Of a stretch of DNA of 64,000 nucleotides, positions 51,161 to 61,337 are shown piece by piece. Both the position numbers and the translations under genes were made by a program. Location: assembly GCA_017410365.1 (NCBI GenBank), contig JAFQQY010000009.1:62001-126000 (forward strand), in the 5' to 3' direction. This DNA comes from Prevotella sp. Its GTDB lineage: Bacteria > Bacteroidota > Bacteroidia > Bacteroidales > Bacteroidaceae. Each line of letters opens with the position of its first letter. Positions within the stretch are counted from its first letter, which is position 1. The notes beneath the pieces are model-generated. The model searched no databases, was not told where the DNA came from, and saw nothing but the letters and a program-made list of their open reading frames with translations.

Positions 51161-52630
51161 TCACTTTTCCATGGGCAGTCCATTTGATTCTACTCTTTCT
51201 GAAATTAGCAAGAGGCGATCTCCAACTTGCATCCTCATAGTCCCATTAGGTATCAGGTATTCATCACCACGCTTGACAATCATGACCAGTGTTCCCTTTG
51301 GCAATGACATGTCTTTCAATGTGTCGCCATTTGCTATATCCTCAGGACTAATGACCATATCGTTGAGGTTGGTATTAATCTCCTCCGGCAGTTCCACCCC
51401 AAATTCATTGCCAGTCTTCTCCATTGGCTTTGATAATCCTAATTTGTTGGCCATGGCAGATATAGTGGTACCCTGAATGATTAATGACACAATGGTGATA
51501 AAGAAGACGATATTGAATATCATATTGGCACCCTCAATACCTGCCACTACGGGATAGGTGGCAAAAATGATTGGTACGGCACCTCGCAATCCAACCCACG
51601 ATACAAACATACGCGAACGGGCTGTCATCTGCCTGAACGGCAACAGGCATAGAAAAACACTGAGCGGGCGACCGATGAATATCATAAAGATACCTATAAG
51701 CAACGCCACAAGAGCTACTTCAAGCATTTCATGAGGATTGACCAGCAGGCCAAGACAAAGGAACATGATAATCTGGAACAACCAAGAAAGTCCGTCCATA
51801 AAGGTGGTTATTTCCTTACGATACTTAATCTTATTGTTGCCCACAATCATTCCCGCTACGTACACGGCAAGGTAGCCATTGCCCTTGAAAAGGTCGGTGA
51901 CAGAGAAAGTGAAAAACACGAATGCCAACAAGAGTATGGGATATAGCGACTGGTTGTCTATGTTCAGACGGTTGAGCATGAAGACTGCAGCACGACCTAA
52001 TACATAGCCCAATGCTCCTCCGACGATAAACTGTATGGCAAACGATAGGGCGATGTCACCACCACTCATTCCCGAAGCCTGTACCAACTGTATAAGCACG
52101 ATAGTAAGCATGTAGGCCATCGGGTCATTACTACCACTTTCCAATTCTAGCATCGGGCGCAGATTATGCTTGAGATGGATGTTCTGTGAACGAAGGATAG
52201 CAAAGACCGAAGCTGAGTCTGTAGATGACATGGTGGCTGCCAACAGCAGCGAGGTTGTGACAGGGAATGCTATGTTTGACCATGACATTCCTGATATCCA
52301 CCAGATGAAGAAGCCAGTGAAGAAGGCTGTCAACAGTACGCCTACGGTTGAAAGCATTATGCCCTGGGCCAATATAGGACGTATGTCATTAAATCTGGTA
52401 TCCATACCGCCTGAAAAAAGGATGATGCTTAGGGCCACCATGCCGATAAACTGTGCCTCGTCAGCGTTATGGAACTGAAGACCGAGGCCGTCGCTGCCGA
52501 AAACCATTCCTACGACAAGGAATAGCAACAAGGCTGGTACACCGAACTTGTAACCTGTCTTGCCTACGATGATACTCACAAAAAGGAGTATCGAACCTAC
52601 TAATAATATATTTCCTGCCGTGAAAAACAT
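51161..52630 (-). CDS. Potassium/proton antiporter (CPA1 family, NhaP2/CvrA-like)
   Basis: A 489-residue antiporter. The Na+/H+ exchanger domain (about 1-400) has twelve or so helices with the ion-site helix STDSASVFAILRS near 135-147 (carboxylate pair region) and ESGSNDPMAYML near 163. The C-terminal 90 residues form an RCK_C-like regulatory domain (GTLVMIVKRGDEYLIPNG). The family balances K+ and pH. It begins 3 bp after the DPP-IV-like gene and is the last gene of that operon. Confidence 0.9.
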   Translation of the reverse strand: MFFTAGNILLVGSILLFVSIIVGKTGYKFGVPALLLFLVVGMVFGSDGLGLQFHNADEAQFIGMVALSIILFSGGMDTRFNDIRPILAQGIMLSTVGVLLTAFFTGFFIWWISGMSWSNIAFPVTTSLLLAATMSSTDSASVFAILRSQNIHLKHNLRPMLELESGSNDPMAYMLTIVLIQLVQASGMSGGDIALSFAIQFIVGGALGYVLGRAAVFMLNRLNIDNQSLYPILLLAFVFFTFSVTDLFKGNGYLAVYVAGMIVGNNKIKYRKEITTFMDGLSWLFQIIMFLCLGLLVNPHEMLEVALVALLIGIFMIFIGRPLSVFLCLLPFRQMTARSRMFVSWVGLRGAVPIIFATYPVVAGIEGANMIFNIVFFITIVSLIIQGTTISAMANKLGLSKPMEKTGNEFGVELPEEINTNLNDMVISPEDIANGDTLKDMSLPKGTLVMIVKRGDEYLIPNGTMRMQVGDRLLLISERVESNGLPMEK

Positions 52631-52633
52631 TGT

Positions 52634-54814
52634 TTATTTCAGATAGTCTTCAAAATACTGGGTTATACGCTCGTGCAGATGCACGCTCTTGTGTCCCATC
52701 ATGTTGTGTCCCTCGCCAGGATACACAAAGAAGTCAGGTTGGGTTCCTGCCTCTGTGCAGGCATTAAGGAACTGCAGGCAGTGTTGAGGAACCACCACAG
52801 GGTCGTTCATGCCAGTGATAATCTGCAACTTGCCCTTCAGATTTTTTGCCTTGTTTATCAGATTGCTGTTTTTGTAGCCTTCTGGATTAGCCTGCGGTGT
52901 GTCCATATAGCGTTCACCGTACATCACTTCGTACCACTCCCAGTTGATTACAGGGCCGCCGGCAACACCAACTTTGAATACATCGGGATAGGTGGTCATG
53001 AGCGAGGTTGTCATGAACCCTCCATAGCTCCAGCCGTGAACACCCAGACGTTCTTGGTCAACACATTTCAGAGTCTTGAGATATTCTACTCCCTTCATCT
53101 GGTCTTTCATCTCCTCTACGCCAAGATTACGGAACGTTGCCTGTTCAAAGTCACGGCCACGGTCACTAGAGCCACGGTTGTCAAGTATAAATAACAGATA
53201 GCCCTTCTGAGCCATATATGTCTCCCATGAGCGACTGGCCCAATGCCAACGTGCTTCAACATTGCGTGTACCTGGACCGCCATAGACGTATACAACGGTA
53301 GGATATTTCTTTTGGTTGTCAAAGTTGACGGGATAGACAATTCTGTAATACAGGTCCGTCTTACCGTCGGCAGCTTTTATGCTGCCCGATTGGTATTTCG
53401 GTACGTTGTAACCCTGCCATGGGTCGGCAGCACTGAATATCTCTCTCCGTTTTGCCGTTGTTGTGTTAATGATATCTATGTTGCGTGGTACGCTTGGTTC
53501 GCTGTAATGGTCGAAAAGCATCTTGCCTGATGCCGACAGGATTGGCGAATAGCTGTATGCAGCATGTACTCCCCTACCGTTGTCTAACAGCGTGCGTTTG
53601 CCGTTGCTTATGCTTACAGAATAAATATTGTTCTGCAGCGGACTACTTTCCGTAGATTTAATAATTACATTTTTCTTGCTCTCATTGAAGCCTATAATGT
53701 CGAGCACCACCCACTGTCCTGATGTCAACTGCTTGAGCTGTTCACCTTTAGTATTAAACAGATAGAGATGGTTGTAGCCGTCTTTTTCGCTTTGCAATAT
53801 GAACTTAGTGTTGTCCCAAGGCAAGAATGTTACGGGAGTTACAGGGTGAACATACTTGTCGTGATGCTCCTTGTAGAGCGTTGCTATCTTCTCGCCTGTT
53901 GCTGCGTCGTATGTATTCAGCTGAAAATCTGTCTGGTCGCGGTTCAGCTCTATCATGTAGATGAGTCGTGAATCAGGACTCCATGCTATATTCGTGAAAT
54001 AGCGGTCTGTAGGGTCGCCTGCCTTAAGATAAACCGTCTGGTCTGTCTTAAGGTCATACACACCCACAGTTACCTTATGACTCGTCATGCCTGCCATAGG
54101 ATACTTATCAGGTTCATATTCGGCAATCCTTGTGAAAGTATTCACCTGAGGATAGTCGGTCACCATACTTTGGTCCATTCGGTAGAAAGCCAATTTCTGT
54201 CCGTCGTTGCTCCAGAATGTTCCTTTATGTATTCCGAACTCATCGCGGTGTACGCTTTGTCCATAAACAATCTCACGACTACCGTCAGTTGTCAGTTTCC
54301 TGGTTTTGTTATCTGTATCTGTAACAAAGAGTTGGTTATCCTTGACAAAAGCCACAGCTCTCGATGCCGCATTCCAGTCGCTATGTGTCTCTCCTTTTCT
54401 GTCTTGTTGCCAAACAATCTTCTTCTCCTGCCAGTTATAAAGCATTCGCTGTTTACTGTTGCCTACAAGCACAAGCGGTTGTTCGCTGTATGGGAACTTA
54501 GCGCTCATTAGCGAATGGATGAGCTTTGCCTCTCCGCTTTCATCTACTCCTAAGGCTTTGTTTATGTCATCTATGCTAACTATAGTCTGCTTCTTGCCGC
54601 TTTTTGCATCAATGGTCATTATCTCTTCAGCATCGAGTTCCATAAGTTGGTCTCCCCACCACGCAAGATACATGTTCTTTGGAATCATGTTATGGTAGTT
54701 GGTGCCGCCAAAGTTGAGATCTTCTAACGAGAATTCTTTCAGTTGTGCACTCATAGCAGATGGAAAGGCGACAACCATCAAGGTCATCGCCAGTTTTATG
54801 ATATTAATCTTCAT
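52634..54814 (-). CDS. S9 family dipeptidyl peptidase (DPP-IV-like)
   Basis: A 726-residue exported serine peptidase that removes X-Pro dipeptides. With the start at 54814 a signal peptide is present (TLMVVAFPSAMSAQ, about 10-23). A beta-propeller (about 40-470) is followed by the alpha/beta hydrolase domain, with GWSYGGFMT (Ser near 605), GMNDPVVVP (Asp) and GEGHNMMG (His). The open frame extends upstream to 55114 but that part lies in the methyltransferase gene and is not coding. It overlaps that gene by 11 bp and is followed within 3 bp by the antiporter. Confidence 0.92.
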   Translation of the reverse strand: MKINIIKLAMTLMVVAFPSAMSAQLKEFSLEDLNFGGTNYHNMIPKNMYLAWWGDQLMELDAEEIMTIDAKSGKKQTIVSIDDINKALGVDESGEAKLIHSLMSAKFPYSEQPLVLVGNSKQRMLYNWQEKKIVWQQDRKGETHSDWNAASRAVAFVKDNQLFVTDTDNKTRKLTTDGSREIVYGQSVHRDEFGIHKGTFWSNDGQKLAFYRMDQSMVTDYPQVNTFTRIAEYEPDKYPMAGMTSHKVTVGVYDLKTDQTVYLKAGDPTDRYFTNIAWSPDSRLIYMIELNRDQTDFQLNTYDAATGEKIATLYKEHHDKYVHPVTPVTFLPWDNTKFILQSEKDGYNHLYLFNTKGEQLKQLTSGQWVVLDIIGFNESKKNVIIKSTESSPLQNNIYSVSISNGKRTLLDNGRGVHAAYSYSPILSASGKMLFDHYSEPSVPRNIDIINTTTAKRREIFSAADPWQGYNVPKYQSGSIKAADGKTDLYYRIVYPVNFDNQKKYPTVVYVYGGPGTRNVEARWHWASRSWETYMAQKGYLLFILDNRGSSDRGRDFEQATFRNLGVEEMKDQMKGVEYLKTLKCVDQERLGVHGWSYGGFMTTSLMTTYPDVFKVGVAGGPVINWEWYEVMYGERYMDTPQANPEGYKNSNLINKAKNLKGKLQIITGMNDPVVVPQHCLQFLNACTEAGTQPDFFVYPGEGHNMMGHKSVHLHERITQYFEDYLK

Positions 54815-56366
54815 CATTGTCAAATCTTCTGTTTTTCTTTCCAAAGTCGCGCTTGCTGCCTCGACCTCCCTTGTCAAATCGCTTGCCGCTACGGTCGAAA
54901 CGTTCATGACCTCCACGGTTGTCGCGGTCTTCATATCTTTTCTCTCGTGGTTTACTATCGCGTCTTTCACTTCTGCGCTCGTCACGACCGTTACGTTTGT
55001 CGCCAAACTTTCCGCCCTTTCGTTCCCTGTCACCAAACTTTCGTCCGCCTCTGTCATCATTATCTTCAAACTTACGACTGTGGAATGTGAATGAACGAAT
55101 GTCGCCTTCTTCATTTTCTTCAGTTTCGCTCAGGCGCTTCTTAAACTCACGTTCTTTCTTGAAGCGATGCTTCTCTGACATCTGCTTCTTTTCCTCCTCT
55201 GTCTTCACAATACCACCCTCGCTGCGGAAGTCCTTCAATTTTCCGTCGAATATCTGGTACTTGCGGAACTCGCACTCTAACGAACCGTTATACAGAGGTA
55301 TCTTGATAGATGGTTTCAGACCAATTTGGTCAAAACACTCTTCACGATAGCTCAGCACCCAAGCATCGTTGTTTAGGAACTGATGCTTCAAGCGTTCGCC
55401 AATCATCTTATATGTGCCGAGCAAGTCTGGAGTTGAGATGCGCTCGCCGTAAGGAGGGTTTGTAACAAGAAGGCTCTTTTCTGCCGGTTGAGTGAAATTC
55501 TTGAAGTCGGCCTCCTCAATAGTGATGGTCGAGGTCAGCCCTGCCGCCTTGACATTGAGGCGTGCTGTGTTCACAGCCTTGATGTCTATATCATAGCCAT
55601 AGATATGATGTTTGTATTCACGCTCCTGTGAATCGTCATTATAGATATCATCAAAGAGATCTTTGTCGAAGTCAGGCCACTTTTCAAATGCATATTCCTT
55701 GCGGAATAGTCCCGGGGCCATATTATGGGCGATAAGGGCTGCCTCGATAGGAAGTGTACCCGAACCGCACATAGGGTCTATAAAGTCCGTATCACCCTGC
55801 CATCCGGTCATCAGTATCATACCGGCAGCAAGAACTTCGTTTAACGGTGCCTCAACACTCTCCTGACGGTAACCGCGTCGGTGCAAGCTCTCACCACTAG
55901 AATCGAGCGACAGTGTGCAGTCGTATTCTGCAATATGCATATTAAGGCGTATATCAGGATTGGCGACACTGATGTTAGGTCGCTTGCCTTGAGTTTCGCG
56001 GAACTGGTCTACAATAGCATCCTTAACCTTGTAGGCTACAAACTTAGAATGGCGGAACTCATCTGAGAATACCACTGAATCGACTGCGAAAGTCTTGTCT
56101 AGCGACAGGTACTGCGACCAGTCAATCTTCTTCACTTCATCATATACATCATCTGCCGACTTTGCCTTAAAGTGCTTTATGGGCTTCAATATTCTGATGG
56201 CAGTGCGCAACTGAAAGTTGGCACGGTACATAAGTTCCTTATTGCCCGAAAACGACACCATACGTCGTCCTATCTGTATGTCATTAGCACCCAATTGTGT
56301 CAGTTCCTTTGCCAATACGGGTTCCAATCCCATAAATGTTTTGGCAATCAATTCAAATTCTTCCAT
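54804..56366 (-). CDS. THUMP-domain RNA methyltransferase with charged C-terminal tail
   Basis: A 520-residue SAM-dependent RNA methyltransferase of the RlmL-N/TrmN type. It has an N-terminal THUMP domain (about 45-155), and a Rossmann methyltransferase with PMCGSGTLPIEAAL (about 197-210) and TNPPYGERIS (about 304-313). This NPPY motif points to base N-methylation, likely m2G in 23S rRNA. From about residue 395 the tail is a low-complexity mixture of Arg, Asp, Gly, Lys and Glu (such as RGGRKFGDRERKGGKFGD), unusually long. It heads an operon with the peptidase and antiporter genes. Confidence 0.9.
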   Translation of the reverse strand: MEEFELIAKTFMGLEPVLAKELTQLGANDIQIGRRMVSFSGNKELMYRANFQLRTAIRILKPIKHFKAKSADDVYDEVKKIDWSQYLSLDKTFAVDSVVFSDEFRHSKFVAYKVKDAIVDQFRETQGKRPNISVANPDIRLNMHIAEYDCTLSLDSSGESLHRRGYRQESVEAPLNEVLAAGMILMTGWQGDTDFIDPMCGSGTLPIEAALIAHNMAPGLFRKEYAFEKWPDFDKDLFDDIYNDDSQEREYKHHIYGYDIDIKAVNTARLNVKAAGLTSTITIEEADFKNFTQPAEKSLLVTNPPYGERISTPDLLGTYKMIGERLKHQFLNNDAWVLSYREECFDQIGLKPSIKIPLYNGSLECEFRKYQIFDGKLKDFRSEGGIVKTEEEKKQMSEKHRFKKEREFKKRLSETEENEEGDIRSFTFHSRKFEDNDDRGGRKFGDRERKGGKFGDKRNGRDERRSERRDSKPREKRYEDRDNRGGHERFDRSGKRFDKGGRGSKRDFGKKNRRFDNDED

Positions 56367-56462
56367 TTTATGTTGTGTTTTAAAGCTCCCTCCTGTCCAT
56401 CCCTAATGGTTGGTATCAGAACACTGGGGCATTTCAAATGCTTAATGTTTTTATGTCAATTA

Positions 56463-57365
56463 TTACTTCTTTACTTTCTTTGTCTTCGGTTCCATATCCT
56501 CTGTCACCCAGATATTTGCACCAACAACAGAGCCTTCGCCTATTGTTATTCTGCCCAGAATAGTTGCATTAGAGTAGACGATGACATTATCTTCAAGTAT
56601 CGGATGACGGGCTATACCTTTAATAGGATTTCCGTCTTGATCGAGCGGAAAACTCTTAGCACCTAATGTAACACCTTGGTATAACTTCACGTTATTTCCT
56701 ATGATACAAGTAGCACCTATCACGACACCTGTACCATGGTCTATAGTGAAATGGTGACCGATTTGTGCCCCTGGATGAATATCAATACCGGTTTCTGAAT
56801 GTGCCATTTCCGTGATTATTCGTGGTATGAGAGGAACTCCCAATACCAGCAGTTCGTGAGCTATGCGATAGTTGGTTATCGCCTTGATTACCGGATAACA
56901 GGATATTATCTCTCCGTAGCTTACCGCTGCAGGGTCGCCGTTGTAGGCAGCTTCCACGTCGGTGGCCAGTATACTGCGAATCCTTGGCAATCGCTCTATC
57001 ATCTGCGCTGCTATGCCTTCTGCTTTATCCTGCAGTTCAACGATGTAAGCATTATCATCGTCTTTCACAGAGAAACACAAACCCGCCATCACCTGGTCGG
57101 CAAGCAACTTGTGCAGACGCTCAATGTTGACACCTATATGATAACGAATCGTACGGGTGTTTACAGATGATTTACCAAAATATCCGGGAAAAAGTATTGC
57201 TCTCGACAGACTTATTATTTCTTCAAGCGCCTTACCTGAAGGCAGAGGATTGCCGTCATTGTGCTGGTGGAAAAGACCCTCAAGCGATTCTGGTGTAGAT
57301 AGTTCGTCTACCGTCTGGGTCAAAATATGAGTGTAGTTTAAAGTACTCATCTGTCGTTGTGTCAA
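56463..57365 (-). CDS. cysE: Serine O-acetyltransferase
   Basis: A 300-residue enzyme that acetylates serine from acetyl-CoA for cysteine synthesis. The C-terminal left-handed beta-helix is recognised by hexapeptide repeats (GIDIHPGAQIG, TIDHGTGVVIGATCIIG, LYQGVTLGAK). The N-terminal helical region (1-165) is longer than in E. coli CysE, as in other Bacteroidetes. The catalytic Asp/His pair lies in the IDHGTG loop. A TAACTTTG -7 element lies at 57379-57386 on the minus strand, so close that the leader is very short. Confidence 0.93.
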   Translation of the reverse strand: MTQRQMSTLNYTHILTQTVDELSTPESLEGLFHQHNDGNPLPSGKALEEIISLSRAILFPGYFGKSSVNTRTIRYHIGVNIERLHKLLADQVMAGLCFSVKDDDNAYIVELQDKAEGIAAQMIERLPRIRSILATDVEAAYNGDPAAVSYGEIISCYPVIKAITNYRIAHELLVLGVPLIPRIITEMAHSETGIDIHPGAQIGHHFTIDHGTGVVIGATCIIGNNVKLYQGVTLGAKSFPLDQDGNPIKGIARHPILEDNVIVYSNATILGRITIGEGSVVGANIWVTEDMEPKTKKVKK

Positions 57366-57378
57366 TATTTAGTGGGCA

Positions 57379-57386
57379 CAAAGTTA
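57379..57386 (-). promoter_or_regulatory. -7 promoter element for cysE
   Basis: TAACTTTG, 13 bp before the ATG on the minus strand. Confidence 0.5.
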
Positions 57387-57449
57387 CACTAAAGCAATCA
57401 AATATCAAAAATTAATGTCATTTTTTTTCATTATTACAAATTAATTATG

Positions 57450-57457
57450 TAATTTTG
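57450..57457 (+). promoter_or_regulatory. -7 promoter element for the histidine kinase gene
   Basis: TAATTTTG, 27 bp before the ATG at 57485. The open frame that begins at 57455 lies within the promoter. Confidence 0.55.
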
Positions 57458-57484
57458 CCCACAACTAAATTAACGGTTGGTAAG

Positions 57485-58753
57485 ATGACGGCTACTTGCT
57501 CTGTATTTCTATTTGCAGGAATCCCACACAGCACCACAATTCTTTTTTTGTGGGTGTTTGTTGCTGTAGTCACCATAGCCCTTTTGGCTATGCTTTATTA
57601 CCAAGTGCGCAAGCACAAAAGACTGTCATTTGAAATTGGCCAACTGTCTGGCATGAAACGCCATACCGTTGAACACGAGATGGTGCTAAAAGCCATGAAA
57701 CTGGTAACATGGCGCCTTGATGCACATACACGTCAAATTGTCTATGACAGTGATTTCCGCGATGCCCCCGACAGTTATGTTCCACAGCCAGGCATTCCTA
57801 TTGAAGAATTTGTCAAGCAGTTCTCTGCCAAAGATGCTCCCATTATACAGAAAAAGCTCATCGACCTTTGTGAAGGCAGGACTGAAGAATATCACGAGCA
57901 GCACCAAGTGAAGGCATCGCACGGAGACAGAATGTACTGGACAGAAAGTTTTGCTACCATTGCCGAGCGTGATGCTGAGGGCAAACCTTCTGTAATTGTG
58001 GGTACTGCCATGCGCATAGATGAACGCAAGAAGTTGGAAACGGAACTCATAAGCGCCAGAATAAAGGCCGAAGAGAGTGACCGCTTAAAATCGGCTTTCC
58101 TCAACAACATAAGCCACGAGATACGCACACCGCTCAATGCTATCGTGGGTTTCTCTGGTGTGTTGCAGTTTGCAGAAGACGATGAAGAGCGCGCCCATCT
58201 GGTGAGCCTCATCCAAGAAAACAACGACAAGTTGCTTAAGATATTCGAAGACGTGGTGAACATGTCTTCTATAGAGGCTGGCGACGCTGAAATAGAAAAG
58301 ACAGCGTTCGATGTCGATGCTGTAATACGCGAGTTGATCGAGGAAGCCAAAGAACATTTGAACGACCGACCAATCGATTTGTCTTATGTTTGCGAGAAGA
58401 GTCCGTTAATAATAACAAGCGACCCAGACAGAGTGAAAGGCATCGTCAACCATTTCCTTGACAATGCCATAAAGTTTACAGACAAGGGCAGCATCACGGT
58501 AAGATGCGAATTTCAGCCGAATAACATGCTACGCATCTCTGTTAAAGACACAGGTAGGGGTATTGCGGAAGAAGACCTCGAAAGAATTTTTGACAGGTTT
58601 GTCAAGCTCGATGTCTTTGTTCAGGGTGTCGGACTGGGTCTCCCTGTATGCCGTTCGTTTGCAAATGCCATTGGCGGAAACGTTGGCGTAGAGTCTGTTG
58701 TTGGTAAAGGTTCTACATTCTGGCTTGACCTGCCTAGCAACGTGTTGAAGTAA
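57485..58753 (+). CDS. Membrane sensor histidine kinase
   Basis: A 422-residue kinase. One transmembrane helix (about 17-40) is followed by a PAS-like region (about 65-185), the dimerisation/phosphoacceptor segment FLNNISHEIRTPLNAIVGF (His near 208), and the HATPase domain with NHFLDNAIKFTDKG (N box), DTGRGIAEEDL (G1) and GVGLGLPVC (G2). All key residues are present. No response regulator or sensor partner lies nearby, so it is an orphan kinase here. I chose the ATG at 57485 over an upstream TTG inside the promoter. Confidence 0.9.
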   Translation: MTATCSVFLFAGIPHSTTILFLWVFVAVVTIALLAMLYYQVRKHKRLSFEIGQLSGMKRHTVEHEMVLKAMKLVTWRLDAHTRQIVYDSDFRDAPDSYVPQPGIPIEEFVKQFSAKDAPIIQKKLIDLCEGRTEEYHEQHQVKASHGDRMYWTESFATIAERDAEGKPSVIVGTAMRIDERKKLETELISARIKAEESDRLKSAFLNNISHEIRTPLNAIVGFSGVLQFAEDDEERAHLVSLIQENNDKLLKIFEDVVNMSSIEAGDAEIEKTAFDVDAVIRELIEEAKEHLNDRPIDLSYVCEKSPLIITSDPDRVKGIVNHFLDNAIKFTDKGSITVRCEFQPNNMLRISVKDTGRGIAEEDLERIFDRFVKLDVFVQGVGLGLPVCRSFANAIGGNVGVESVVGKGSTFWLDLPSNVLK

Positions 58754-58873
58754 TTCTTAGAACCGAATTATTTTTGTTTCCATATTCATTAGCCTCCGCT
58801 CTTTATTTCCCACTTTATTTCAATTGTAACATAATTGAAACATTCCTTTAAACATCCTGTAACATCCATTTGA

Positions 58874-58881
58874 TAATTTTG
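58874..58881 (+). promoter_or_regulatory. -7 promoter element for the phosphate transporter gene
   Basis: TAATTTTG, 27 bp before the ATG. Upstream, TGTAACAT occurs near 58826 and again near 58856, a 31-bp spaced direct repeat that could bind a regulator such as PhoB (not shown). Confidence 0.5.
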
Positions 58882-58908
58882 CAGCCGTAATTAGCATTAA
58901 GCATCATT

Positions 58909-61155
58909 ATGGAATTTATGTATTTGATTATCGTGGTCTTCCTGCTCATACTGGCAGTGTTCGACCTGTTTGCAGGTGTCAGCAATGACGCCGTAAACTT
59001 TATGAACTCCGCCATCGGAGCAAAAGTGGCACGTTTCAAGACTATTATGGCGGTAGCTGCCCTAGGCGTACTGGTGGGAGCGCTGATGAGTTCTGGCATG
59101 ATGGATGTAGCGCGTAACGGCATCCTCCAGCCTGCCAGCTACACTTTCCACGAAGTGATGATTGTTTTTCTGGCAGTAATGGTGTCCGATGTTATCATTC
59201 TCGACGTGTTCAATAGTCTCGGCATGCCAACATCTACCACAGTTTCGCTTGTGTTTGAGCTGCTCGGTGCAACATTCATTCTTGCCTTGATAAAAATGGC
59301 GGGCGATGCATCGCTCACATTCGACATGCTGCTAAATAGCGACAAGGCTCTTAGCGTCACCGTCGCAATCTTTGTCAGCGTAGCCGTTGCTTTCTTCTTC
59401 GGAGTAATTGTACAATGGTTGGCACGATTGATATTTACATTTAATTACAAGAAAAATCTTCGCTATACTATTGGCATCTTCGGTGGTGTGGCATTTACCT
59501 TCCTTTCATATTTTATATTCATTAAGGGACTAAAAGGTTCGCCATTCGTGCCAGAAGATACCCGTAGCTGGATTAATGCCAACACACCTTTGTTGCTTTC
59601 TGCTATTTTTGCAGCCTCCACGCTGATTATGCAGTTGCTGCATGCCATACGTGTCAACGTGTTTAAGATTATTGTACTCATGGGAACCTTTGCTCTTGCC
59701 ATGGCCTTTGCCAGCAACGACTTGGTTAACTTCATTGGTATTCCACTTGCTGGTCTCGACTCCTATCTCGACTTCACCGCCAACGGCAACGGCAATGCCG
59801 ATTCGTTCCTTATGACCTCGCTCATGTCCAGTGCAAAGACCCCATTACTCTATCTAACCATTGCCGGTGTGATAATGATAGTTGCCATGGCCACATCCAA
59901 GAAGGCACAGAATGTGGTTAAGACCAGTGTCGACTTGTCTCGACAGGATGAAGGCGACGAGATGTTCGGTTCTTCTAAGGCGGCCCGCAGCATTGTACGT
60001 GCCACTCAAGATGCCAACAGCACCATCATGCGCTATATTCCTAAAAGCATAATCGGATGGATTGACCGCCGTTTCTGCAAGGAAGAAGTTATTCTGGCCG
60101 ACGGTGCTGCTTTCGATGTCATCCGTGCTTCAGTCAACCTTGTACTTGCAGCTACACTAATTGTAATTGGTACAAACTATAAATTACCGTTATCAACAAC
60201 CTACGTAACATTCATGGTTGCCATGGGTTCTAGCCTTGCAGACCGTGCGTGGAGCCGTGAAAGTGCTGTATTCCGCGTTACTGGAGTGCTCAGTGTCATC
60301 GGCGGTTGGTTTATCACTGGCGGTGCAGCGTTTGCCGTTGGTGCAATAATCTGTGCAGTGATGTATTTCGGTGGCTTCGTTGCCATGTTAATAGCCATTG
60401 GTGTTGTAATATACATCTTTATACGCAGCAATGTCAAAGCAGAAGACAAGTCAAAGGCAGATAAGGGCAACGACGTATTCCGTCTGATGATGCGCACCCG
60501 CGATCCGGAAATTGTATGGGACCTCTTGCAGAAACACGTATCTCGCACACAGAGTTTTGTCAACCGCTTTGCCTTTGAACAATACAACAAGATTCTCGAT
60601 GGACTGGCAAGGGAAAGTGTCAGCACACTCAATCATTGTCACCGCGAACTGAAAAACGAGCAGGAGCAACTGAAGAAATTCCGTCGCAAGGAGTTGCTCG
60701 CATTCCGTCGTGTTCCTGTTTCTATAGCCGTTGAACGCAACACGTGGTATCATCTAGGTGTAAATAGCGACGAGCAATTCATATATTGTCTCAAACGTAT
60801 GCTCGAGCCAATAAAGGAGCACGTTGACAACAACTTCAACCCACTGCCAAAACTCTACGTCGACGAATTTGCCCCTATACGCCAAAGCGTGGCAGAACTT
60901 ATGCAGCGCACAGATAACATGTTGGCAAGTTGTAAGTTTGAAGGTTATGAGCAGGTTCTCGTTGATGCAGATGCGGTGAAAGACGAATTGTCATTAATCC
61001 GCAAACGCCACTACGACCGCATGCAGAACGACCACGATGACAAGAACCTGAAGATTTCGCTCGTCTACCTGAACATCATACAGGAGACACAGGAGTTCCT
61101 CAGCATCATGCGCCACCAGCTGCGCGCCGGCAGTCGCTTCTTCGGAAATCTATAA
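58909..61155 (+). CDS. Inorganic phosphate transporter, PiT family
   Basis: A 748-residue membrane transporter moving phosphate with a cation. The family motifs are present in both halves: GVSNDAVNFMNSAIG (about 24-38) and FASNDLVNFIGIPLAG (about 264-279), and the PTSTTVSL segment near 106. About ten membrane helices lie within 1-520. Residues 520-748 are a cytoplasmic helical region that looks PhoU-like. This extended form is common in Bacteroidetes. A strong terminator follows at 61183. Confidence 0.92.
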   Translation: MEFMYLIIVVFLLILAVFDLFAGVSNDAVNFMNSAIGAKVARFKTIMAVAALGVLVGALMSSGMMDVARNGILQPASYTFHEVMIVFLAVMVSDVIILDVFNSLGMPTSTTVSLVFELLGATFILALIKMAGDASLTFDMLLNSDKALSVTVAIFVSVAVAFFFGVIVQWLARLIFTFNYKKNLRYTIGIFGGVAFTFLSYFIFIKGLKGSPFVPEDTRSWINANTPLLLSAIFAASTLIMQLLHAIRVNVFKIIVLMGTFALAMAFASNDLVNFIGIPLAGLDSYLDFTANGNGNADSFLMTSLMSSAKTPLLYLTIAGVIMIVAMATSKKAQNVVKTSVDLSRQDEGDEMFGSSKAARSIVRATQDANSTIMRYIPKSIIGWIDRRFCKEEVILADGAAFDVIRASVNLVLAATLIVIGTNYKLPLSTTYVTFMVAMGSSLADRAWSRESAVFRVTGVLSVIGGWFITGGAAFAVGAIICAVMYFGGFVAMLIAIGVVIYIFIRSNVKAEDKSKADKGNDVFRLMMRTRDPEIVWDLLQKHVSRTQSFVNRFAFEQYNKILDGLARESVSTLNHCHRELKNEQEQLKKFRRKELLAFRRVPVSIAVERNTWYHLGVNSDEQFIYCLKRMLEPIKEHVDNNFNPLPKLYVDEFAPIRQSVAELMQRTDNMLASCKFEGYEQVLVDADAVKDELSLIRKRHYDRMQNDHDDKNLKISLVYLNIIQETQEFLSIMRHQLRAGSRFFGNL

Positions 61156-61182
61156 TTGAATTTTATTGAATTATTCGAACTA

Positions 61183-61218
61183 GTAGAGACGTCACAATTG
61201 TGGCGTCTCTACTTTTTT
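61183..61218 (+). terminator. Rho-independent terminator after the phosphate transporter gene
   Basis: GTAGAGACG pairs with CGTCTCTAC, with CACAATTGTG as an inner palindrome, followed by six T bases. Confidence 0.9.
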
Positions 61219-61298
61219 GTGTATAGTTTTCATTCACCCAACTCACGTTAAGAAAAACAAAAACAACAAAAAAGTTTCCGCTTTTGATAAATAATAGT

Positions 61299-61306
61299 TA
61301 ACTTTG
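61299..61306 (+). promoter_or_regulatory. -7 promoter element for the ATP-grasp/HAD genes
   Basis: TAACTTTG, 31 bp before the GTG start at 61338. Confidence 0.55.
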
Positions 61307-61337
61307 CAAACTGTAAAGAAAATAAAGACAAAACATA

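Noticed and set aside
54815..55114. N-terminal extension of the DPP-IV-like frame
   Set aside because: It lies inside the methyltransferase gene on the same strand in another frame, and the ATG at 54814 gives a signal peptide.
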